Shown here piece after piece: positions 9,186 to 14,077 of a stretch of 14,077 nucleotides of DNA. The notes beneath the pieces are model-generated. The model worked only from the letters and a program-made list of their open reading frames with translations. It did no database searches and was not told the DNA's origin. How positions within the stretch are numbered: position 1 is the stretch's first letter; each line of letters starts with the position of its first letter. A program made the position numbers and the translations under genes. Source of the stretch: Stephanodiscus triporus (lineage: Eukaryota; Bacillariophyta; Thalassiosirophyceae; Thalassiosirales; Thalassiosiraceae); contig JALLAZ010003620.1 of the NCBI GenBank assembly GCA_036939755.1, forward strand, positions 1-14,077, given 5' to 3'.

Positions 9186-10226
9186 CTGAACAATTTTTCT
9201 GCCATGTTTTTTGACACGCTTCCACTTGGACTGTTCTCCAAATTCCATATTTCGAATGTTGATCTCGTAATAGCTCCCAGTATGAAGGATATCTTCTGGC
9301 TTGAACTTGAGTGAGGTCAAAATAGTTTTCACATATGCACTCATGAAACTAGCTTTGAGCATCCATGCACTGTTTAAATTTCCATAAACGATGGACCAGT
9401 GCACAAAACCAGTGTTCTCATTACGAAACGGACCTGCCAAAAACATGTCAACACCATTTCTCTTTACTGGGCTTCCTTTCATATTTGCTAGTAGTGACAC
9501 CTGAAAGGACTCATCTTGAAAAATATCCAGATTAGGGTCAATTTCTTCAGAGTTGCTTTTCTTGGCAGCACCAAACTCTGTCACATTATCTGTTTTGGTC
9601 TTATTGACTTTTTTTTGCTGCTGCACTGAGTCATATGGAATTCCATTCTTCCCAACTGTCATCTGATTTATGGCGTGAGTTTTTATACAGGTCTTCAGAG
9701 TCATTTTTGGATACAGTTTCCTCTTGACGTTCATTATTCAAGTGATCTCCTTTCGCTTTAGAAGAAGCAAGGACCACATTACTCTTCAATTTAACCTCGC
9801 CAACCTTCCGAACCTCACCAACCTTCTGTTCATCAATTTTTTTAGGTTCAAGTTCGAATTCCTCCTCATCAGAACTGCTATAGGTTACTTTGCCTGACGA
9901 CTTGGCTAACCTCTTCCTCACTACAAAACAGTCGGACACGTCACTGTCACTTTGATCATTGTCTGCTTTGTTGATATTGGAATCCTTAGGAGCAGAGTAC
10001 ATAACTGAATCAGGAATCTGAAACTTCACAAAATCTTTCTCATATGTCAACCAACTTGAATAACCTCCAACCCATTCAGGAAGCATAGTCGACACCATCC
10101 AACCATTGATTGCTTTCGTAGATTTGGTGTGAATAAGAGCATAAATGCATGCACGTTCCACATCATCTTGTAGATTAAAGCCGAAATAACAATCAGAAGC
10201 TTGAATAATGACATACTTGATAGAGT
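9180..10226 (-). pseudogene. Zinc-finger gene, exon copy B (domain deleted, frame broken)
   Basis: This is the second copy of the large exon. Acceptor ATTATTTCAG|ACTCTATC lies at 10226/10227. It matches copy A closely from DSIKYVIIQASDCYF to DDSWEE, then jumps to PYDSVQQQKKV. The segment equivalent to 8077-8426 in copy A, which holds the whole zinc-binding domain, is absent. TGGA is present at both ends of the lost piece in copy A and once at 9636-9639 in copy B, so the deletion used microhomology. The loss of 350 bp shifts the frame, and the first part stops at once after EEWNSI. The second part stays open in another frame and ends in KHGRKIVQW at the TAA formed by palindrome H9. It is likely a dead exon copy or a truncating alternative exon. 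Confidence 0.75.
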
Positions 10227-10380
10227 CTGAAATAATCATACTCTCAATGTTGGATACGCTAAGCCTTTTTGTAAAAGTCCTTTATATGTTGTGTGCAATC
10301 GAACAGAAATAAGACACAGTAACAGTTTAAAATTAGTACGAAATAGAATATAGAATAATCCAAAAACAAATGTAACTCAC

Positions 10381-10412
10381 CTGGTAATTTTTCAGTTTTG
10401 GAAAAATTACCA
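10381..10412 (-). other. Possible 32-nt microexon made of palindrome H10
   Basis: TGATCAG precedes it and GTGAGT follows it. Included between exon 2 (two bases left over) and exon copy B (needing one base), it gives an unbroken frame reading ...DAI-SGNFSKTEKLP-DSIKYV. Without it, exon 2 joined to the B acceptor meets a stop soon. An identical arrangement exists for H9 (9154-9185) in front of copy A. This is phase arithmetic only; no transcript evidence is available. Confidence 0.4.
10383..10411 (-). repeat. Palindrome H10
   Basis: Identical to H9, at the start of duplicated unit B. On the minus strand it ends CCAG|GTGAGT. Confidence 0.9.
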
Positions 10413-10479
10413 CTGATCAATTAGCATAAATTGGCACTAGAAACAAATAAATATCAATTACTCAGAATATACATCACCT

Positions 10480-10508
10480 GGTAATTTTTCGGAATTTGAA
10501 AAATTACC
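10480..10508 (-). repeat. Palindrome H11
   Basis: Plus strand GGTAATTTTTC-GGAATTT-GAAAAATTACC. On the minus strand it follows a T-run and ends CCAG|GTGATG. Confidence 0.9.
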
Positions 10509-10584
10509 AAAAAAACAAGTATCAATGCGTATACTGGTTAAAAAAGAAACAAAAAAAAAATCCAACACGAAATATAGCTTACCT

Positions 10585-10613
10585 GGTAATTTTTCAGTTT
10601 TTGAAAAATTACC
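10585..10613 (-). repeat. Palindrome H12
   Basis: Plus strand GGTAATTTTTC-AGTTTTT-GAAAAATTACC. On the minus strand it is preceded by ACTAAC and TTGTTGTTCTG and ends CCAG|GTAAGC. Confidence 0.9.
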
Positions 10614-10691
10614 ACAGAACAACAAATTGAGTTAGTGTAAATTGGCACTAAAAATACGTAAATACAAAGAACAACGCGGTAAAGGTTACGT

Positions 10692-10703
10692 GGATAAATT
10701 ACC
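10692..10703 (-). repeat. Half palindrome
   Basis: On the minus strand GGTAATTTATCC is followed by ACGTAACC. It matches the start of H14 joined directly to the sequence that follows H14, as if one arm and the centre had been deleted. Confidence 0.65.
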
Positions 10704-10725
10704 ACAGATCAAACATAGCTTACCT

Positions 10726-10754
10726 GGAAATTTTTCAGTTTTTGAAAAATTACC
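10726..10754 (-). repeat. Palindrome H13
   Basis: Plus strand GGAAATTTTTC-AGTTTTT-GAAAAATTACC. On the minus strand it is preceded by TGCTAAC and TTGTTGTTCTG and ends CCAG|GTAAGC. Confidence 0.9.
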
Positions 10755-10825
10755 ACAGAACAACAAACAGAGTTAGCATAAATTTCTATTTAATGCGAGA
10801 GAACTATTACATGACACGACTTTAC

Positions 10826-11700
10826 CTGATTGCATCTTTTGAATGGTCATACATCATTGATCGATGATCGTATATCATCGCAATAAAGGTAGGAATGACA
10901 ATTTTTGCCCCTGCATTATAAGGCAGCAACACGGAATCTTCGTTGGCTCCAATCTTGCCCGCGATGATGTAGTACGTAGCTTTCAAGTTGTCCACCTTGA
11001 ACTTTTGCATCAATAGCTCAAGCTGGTCTTCTTTATCCTTGGGGATCTTGTCGTCATCTGACTCGTACTTGCGTAGTTCAGCGGTAACCATGGAGGGGCT
11101 AAACCAATCTATAGCTGCACATTTTAGACGGGCCTGAGTGGAAGTCTTGATGGAACCGCTTGTTGAAGAACTCGTCTTGGTGGATTCAACAGACGTAGAA
11201 GAACGGACGTCCTTGCCAGGAGAGACGATCTTAGGAGTCAACGTAACTCCTACAGGCAAAAAAGACAGTGCGCGCTCACTTCAGTCGTCGCTTCAAGAAG
11301 TGACAACAAGAGCGCGCACTTGCATTCAATGAAACAACAACAACGATCAAAGCCGCCTCGCAAAAATGTCGTCGCTTCGATAAGTGACAACAGGAGCGCG
11401 CGCTTGCATTCCATGAAAAAACAACAAACAGCACGCGCTCACTTCAGTCGTCCCTTCAAGAAGTGACAACAGGAGCGCGCACTTGCCATATAATGAAACA
11501 ACAACAACGATCGAAGCGGCCTCGCAAAAATGTCGTTGCTTCGACAAGTGACAACAGGAGCGCGCGCTTGCATACGACGAAAAAACAACAACTTCAAATA
11601 TCAAATAGGCTAACTTACCATTTTCACCGTCAACACTGGACGTGGTAATTTTTTTGGCCTCGTTGCGGCGTTGCAGAGATGATTCGATGGCTCTTTTCAT
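10826..11700 (-). CDS. Zinc-finger gene, 5' exons 1 and 2
   Basis: Exon 1 is 11700-11619 (ATG at 11700, MKRAIESSLQRRNEAKK...GEN). The donor AAATG|GTAAGT is strong. Exon 2 is 11249-10826, entered at TTTTTTGCCTGTAG|GAGTT, which joins in frame (phase 1). It encodes a Ser/Thr-rich stretch (SSTSVESTKTSSSTSG), then a compact folded-looking part (AAIDWFSPSMVTAEL, YYIIAGKIGANEDSV, IPTFIAMIYDHRSMMY), and ends at ATCAG|GTAAAG with two bases left over. No family recognised. Exon 2 does not join the exon B or A acceptors in frame directly, but does so if a 32-nt palindrome-bearing microexon is included. That the 5' exons and the duplicated exons belong to one gene is an inference from strand, splice sites and this phase fit. 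Confidence 0.65.
11250..11618 (-). other. Intron 1 of the zinc-finger gene, filled by GC-rich tandem repeats
   Basis: Donor GTAAGT at 11618 and acceptor GCCTGTAG at 11250. This is the only intron of this gene without a 29-bp palindrome. Most of it is the tandem repeat described separately. Confidence 0.7.
11273..11575. repeat. Four-copy tandem repeat with a two-unit higher-order period
   Basis: AAGTGACAACAGGAGCGCGC, or a one-base variant, begins at 11298, 11382, 11461 and 11546, so the period is 79-85 nt. Copies 1 and 3 share ACTTGC and a following ATGTCGTYGCTTCGA tract; copies 2 and 4 share GCTTGCAT. The order is therefore a roughly 163-nt dimer repeated twice. CGCGCTCACTTCAGTCG precedes copies 1 and 3. 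The GCGCGC cores contrast with the AT-rich surroundings. Confidence 0.85.
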
Positions 11701-12038
11701 AGTTGATAAGGTTGAATGAAAAAAAAAATGAAGGCAATCTCTAGAGCGCAAATATGGCGGAAAAAAACACCTGACACCATGTGTTGACACTTTCAGATGT
11801 CAATCAGTAACAATACTAACTCCCGCTTATGTAAAAAATACATGTATTGAATTCCAACGTTTGTAACTCAAAAAAGAACAACTGCGTGGTTCAAGTTCAA
11901 CAAATCTTCATAGTACCACCACATCAACTCTTCACCACCACCCATTCCTCTCATCAGAACCACAACAGCGCACACAATCACAACACAACCAATTCCACGA
12001 AGACCAACGCCAACAATCTCCCCTCAACACTGAATATA
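11701..12038. promoter_or_regulatory. Divergent intergenic region with probable shared promoter
   Basis: It separates the minus-strand zinc-finger gene (ATG at 11700) from the plus-strand HMG gene (ATG at 12039). TGACACCATGTGTTGACAC near 11772-11790 contains a repeated TGACAC and an ACAC-CAT-GTGT inverted repeat, and TTGACA (11784) pairs with TGTCAA (11798). These could bind a factor, but no TATA box or known site is clear. The right half is CA-rich leader-like sequence. Confidence 0.4.
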
Positions 12039-14077
12039 ATGACAGGAAAGAGAGACATCCACGGCAAAAAAATACGCCATAAAAAGAGACAAATCGCAAC
12101 AAGTGACGCCGACGCAGATGATGCCGACAAGAACACGGCCGAAATAGATGACGCAGTCGATACGAACGCAACGAGCACGGCCAACATGGAAGACGCAGAA
12201 ATCACAATGACACAAAGACGAGACATGAAAGCTACGTTGTCGTCATCGTCATTGTCGACTCCACACTTACTCCAAGCATGGAAGGAGGCTGAGTACGAGG
12301 CTTTCGTCGACCCCTACAGGGGCATGGTCGAGGCAGACAAACAACGCAAAAAAGACGCAACAAGCGCAGTCAATGCGGACGACACAGACAAACAATGCAA
12401 AAACGATGCAACGAGCGTGACCGACATGATCGACGCAGACAAACAACGCCAAAAAGACACAACGAGCGCGACCGACGTGGTCGATGCAGACAAACAACGC
12501 GAAAAAGACACAACGAGCATGACCGACGTGGACAACACAGACAAGAGCATCAACGAGAGGACTAATGTGTTGAGGGGGAAGGATAACGACCAGGAACCAG
12601 GTGATGCAGGCGAGGCAAAGGACGCGGGCATCACAACTGTAGGAGACGATGCGGGCGGGGTAAGCCAATTTGGTAATTTATCTGAATCAGATAAATTTCC
12701 ACGTAACGCGGCAAACATGAACATCACAGATGGTGACACAGGTAATGACTCAACACAAGCGAAAAAAAAGGTAAGCCAATCTGGTAATTTTTCCAAATTA
12801 GAACAATTTCCACGTCTTACTCTGACCTACTAACAAACAACTATCACACAATCACACAGGCTATTAAAAGAAATCAAACGTGCCATTGGCATGAATATGG
12901 ACATTGCCCTAATCATTTGAAGCCTACCGAGTGTCAACATAAGGGTTGCACCAACTATGCGCATCAAATTTGTTCCATCAAGTGGGCCGAGCAATACAAC
13001 ATTGAGGAAAGAGGCATTGCAACACTTTGCAGGACTCACCATCCAGGATATCAGAAGTGGTCAAAAGATGTTGGGACCAACGCAGACTCATCTACATCCA
13101 ACAGTACGTCATCTTCTTCATCTAATGATTCGGACGAAGTTTCATCGTCTTTGTCTGATAATTCAGATGAAAACTTGAATGTGTCAAGGCACACAAAGGT
13201 GGCAGGAAAATCGACTCAAGAAAAAAAAATGGTGAGCCAACCTGGTAATTTTTCGAAATTAGAAAAATTTCCACGTCTCTTACTAACAGATAATCATCAA
13301 ACAGCCTATTGAACATCACGGGAAGAAAAGCTCGTCAAACTCGTCTTCGTCCAAGACTTCGGACGAATATTCATCGTCTTCGTCTGATGATTCGGATGAA
13401 GATTTGAGCGTCTCAAAGAACACAAAGGTGGCAAGCAAGTCAACACAAGATAAAAAAAAGGTGAGCCAATCTGAGAATTTTTCCAAATTAGAACAATTTC
13501 CACGTCTTATTCTGACATCACACAATCACCCAGGCTAAATCTTCATCAAGCAGTTTGTCTTCTTCGATGGACATTTTGCACACAGACGCAAGCGTCGGGA
13601 AGCTCGCAACCAACGCAGGCGAGTCAACACACAATAAAGAAAAGGTAAGCTTGTCTGGTAATTTATCGAAATTCGAACAATTTCCACGTCTTGTTATAAC
13701 CTACTAACAAATAAATATCACACAATCAAAATCAAAAGAATGAAGACTCATCAGACTCATCTTCGTCCGAGTCCTCCAATTCTGACTCTTCACACGGGCT
13801 GACCCACAACAAAAAAGACACCACCAAAAAGCACAGTTCATCAGATGATTCATCAGACGAATCTACGGCTAAAATCCCTAAAAAAAAGAAAAAGAAAAAG
13901 AAAGACCCGAACGCCCCCAAACGTGCCAAGTCAGCATTTATGTACTTTTCTGCAGAGAAGCGTTCCGAGATCAAAGCAACAAATCCAGACATGAAGTTTG
14001 GGGAGATCCAGAAGGTCATTGGGGCGGCGTGGAAGACTCAAACCACGAGCGAGTATATGAAGTGGCACAAGATGGCA
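12039..14077 (+). CDS. Nuclear HMG-box protein with zinc-binding domain and Ser/Asp-rich modules, truncated at right edge
   Basis: This is a probable DNA-binding chromatin protein. The ATG at 12039 is the first in the long open frame (an in-frame TTG at 11847 is unlikely). Exons are 12039-12659, possibly 12730-12770, then 12860-13231, 13305-13460, 13534-13644 and 13739 to beyond 14077. The clear junctions are all phase 0. Exon 1 encodes four 17-residue repeats (residues 99-166). The 12860 exon carries the zinc-binding domain (CHWHEYGHCP, CQHKGC, HQICSIKWAEQY, LCRTHHPGYQKW). The next exons are Ser/Asp-rich and end in similar Lys-rich tails (STQEKKM, STQDKKK, STHNKEK). The last has eight Lys in a row and an HMG box (DPNAPKRAKSAFMYFSAEK to EYMKWHKMA) missing its final helix end at the window edge. 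HMG boxes of this NHP6/SSRP1-like type bend DNA. The whole architecture is not one I recognise. Confidence 0.85.
12333..12536 (+). repeat. Four tandem 51-bp (17-residue) coding repeats
   Basis: The units read like ADKQRQKDTTSATDVVD, each with (A/T)DKQ(R/C), KD or ND, (A/T)TS and an acidic end. They alternate basic and acidic residues and may form helices. Copies differ mostly by single substitutions. Confidence 0.85.
12672..12700 (+). repeat. Palindrome H14
   Basis: GGTAATTTATC-TGAATCA-GATAAATTTCC. Arms extend to 14 bp with one T-T mismatch and a single central base. 12 nt after donor 12660. Confidence 0.9.
12783..12811 (+). repeat. Palindrome H15
   Basis: GGTAATTTTTC-CAAATTA-GAACAATTTCC. 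Two arm mismatches. 12 nt after donor 12771. Confidence 0.9.
12881..13060 (+). other. Cys/His zinc-binding domain, copy in the HMG gene
   Basis: It spans TGC at 12881 to the Trp codon at 13058-13060. It shares Cys/His spacing and the strings WAEQY, EE-GIATLCR and HHPG-QKW with copy A of the divergent minus-strand gene. The exon carrying it is symmetric (phase 0 at both ends). Confidence 0.8.
13232..13304 (+). other. Intron 3 of the HMG gene (73 nt)
   Basis: Donor ATG|GTGAGCC, palindrome H16 12 nt later, TACTAAC at 13281-13287, acceptor CAAACAG. Phase 0. Confidence 0.85.
13244..13272 (+). repeat. Palindrome H16
   Basis: GGTAATTTTTC-GAAATTA-GAAAAATTTCC. One T-T mismatch. 12 nt after donor 13232. 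Confidence 0.9.
13461..13533 (+). other. Intron 4 of the HMG gene (73 nt)
   Basis: Donor AAG|GTGAGCC, palindrome H17 12 nt later, a weak TTCTGAC in place of TACTAAC, acceptor ATCACCCAG. Phase 0. Confidence 0.8.
13473..13501 (+). repeat. Palindrome H17 (degenerate)
   Basis: GAGAATTTTTC-CAAATTA-GAACAATTTCC. The second base of the left arm is changed, yet length and the 12-nt spacing to donor 13461 are kept. Confidence 0.8.
13645..13738 (+). other. Intron 5 of the HMG gene (94 nt)
   Basis: Donor AAG|GTAAGC, palindrome H18 12 nt later, TACTAAC at 13702-13708, acceptor ATCAAAAG. It joins in phase 0 to NEDSSDSSSSE of the HMG exon. Confidence 0.8.
13657..13685 (+). repeat. Palindrome H18 (degenerate)
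   Basis: GGTAATTTATC-GAAATTC-GAACAATTTCC. Three arm mismatches. 12 nt after donor 13645. Confidence 0.85.

Larger units (their letters stand above)
9186..10412 (-). repeat. Tandem duplication, unit B
   Basis: Unit B starts at palindrome H10 and ends at GGCAGAAAAATTG, joined directly to TTCAG and H9 of unit A. Both introns share GTGAGTTAC, AAAGGACTTTTACAAAAAGGC and the acceptor. The junction between units falls at the palindrome. Confidence 0.85.
10227..10825 (-). other. Long intron with four full palindromes, a half palindrome and repeated internal segments
   Basis: The donor is ATCAG|GTAAAG at 10825 and the last acceptor is at 10227. It contains H13, H12, H11, H10 and half element 10692-10703. 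H13, H12 and H10 are preceded by CTAAC or CTAAT branch-like sites. All four end in CCAG|GT followed by AAGC, AAGC, GATG and GAGT. Segments TTGTTGTTCTG before H13 and H12, and TAGTGCCAATTTA before H12 and H10, show that the intron grew by duplication of a module of roughly 140 bp. Confidence 0.65.
12660..12859 (+). other. Double-palindrome intron region of the HMG gene (introns 1 and 2, or one intron)
   Basis: Donor 1 GGG|GTAAGCC is at 12660 and donor 2 AAAG|GTAAGCC at 12771; each is followed at 12 nt by a palindrome (H14, H15). The acceptor CACACAG ends at 12859, with TACTAAC at 12828-12834. An acceptor for the first (ATCACAG at 12729) would leave a 41-nt exon that breaks the frame. Frame is kept if 12660-12859 is removed as one intron, or if only 12771-12859 is. 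So donor choice, not a middle exon, is the likely alternative. Confidence 0.65.

Noticed and set aside
10383..10411. The palindrome as a self-contained 30-nt intron (GTAATT...ACCAG)
   Set aside because: It starts with GT and ends with AG, but is too short for usual splicing, has no branch site inside, and lies within larger introns.
11638..11660. GGTAATTTTTTTGG in exon 1 of the zinc-finger gene as another half element
   Set aside because: It is coding (KKITT on the minus strand), lacks the conserved arm end and centre, and is likely chance.
12730..12770. A separate 41-nt exon in the HMG gene
   Set aside because: Using ATCACAG at 12729 as acceptor breaks the frame into the next exon. One larger intron or retention of the first part keeps frame.
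11932..12796. Several minus-strand frames rich in Val, Ser, Cys and Leu
   Set aside because: They mirror the acidic repeats of the HMG gene on the other strand and are shadows.
1461..13685. Palindromes as a CRISPR array or bacterial-type terminators
   Set aside because: Spacing is irregular, copies lie on both strands within spliced eukaryotic genes, and there are no cas genes. The T-run is in the arm, not after the stem.
13122..14019. Minus-strand frames antisense to the Ser/Asp-rich exons
   Set aside because: They arise from stop-poor TCN/GAY repeats read backwards.

Overview
The window is nuclear DNA of a eukaryote with many short spliceosomal introns. Donors are GTAAG or GTGAG, and several introns carry a yeast-like TACTAAC branch-point sequence. 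The AT-rich sequence, compact introns, a Helitron of the DUF6570/Rep/PIF1 type and acidic, serine-rich nuclear proteins fit a unicellular alga or other protist, perhaps a stramenopile. That placement is a weak inference; no marker in the window settles it.

Layout. Positions 1-4282 (minus strand) hold most of a Helitron Rep-helicase gene, cut by the left edge inside its PIF1 helicase domain and interrupted by two introns. Positions 4419-6606 (minus) hold a multi-exon gene with an Ulp1/adenain-like domain whose catalytic residues look replaced, probably an accessory gene of the same element. Positions 6607-7167 hold little that can be assigned. Positions 7168-11700 (minus) hold a gene of unknown function: two 5' exons, a long intron packed with palindromes, and a large exon present as two tandem copies. 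Copy A keeps a Cys/His zinc-binding domain but is frameshifted by one base in an A-run. Copy B has lost exactly that domain by a 350-bp deletion. Positions 11701-12038 are a divergent intergenic region. Positions 12039-14077 (plus) hold the start of a nuclear protein with 17-residue repeats, the same zinc-binding domain, Ser/Asp-rich modules, a lysine run and an HMG box cut by the right edge.

The most striking thing is not a gene. An element of exactly 29 bp, with 11-bp arms around a 7-bp centre (consensus GGTAATTTTTC-N7-GAAAAATTACC), occurs 18 times plus one half copy. All are outside the recognised coding exons, nearly all in introns, and they occur in the Helitron, the Ulp1-like gene, the zinc-finger gene and the HMG gene alike. 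In the plus-strand gene it lies exactly 12 nt after the donor in five of five candidate introns. In the minus-strand zinc-finger gene it instead ends in CCAG immediately followed by a new donor, which makes juxtaposed AG|GT sites or possible 32-nt microexons. Every copy can be read without a stop as G-N-F-S-x-x-E-K-(F/L)-P or a close variant. This looks like an introner-like or splicing-linked palindrome family that also sits at duplication junctions. Its origin and function cannot be decided from this window alone.
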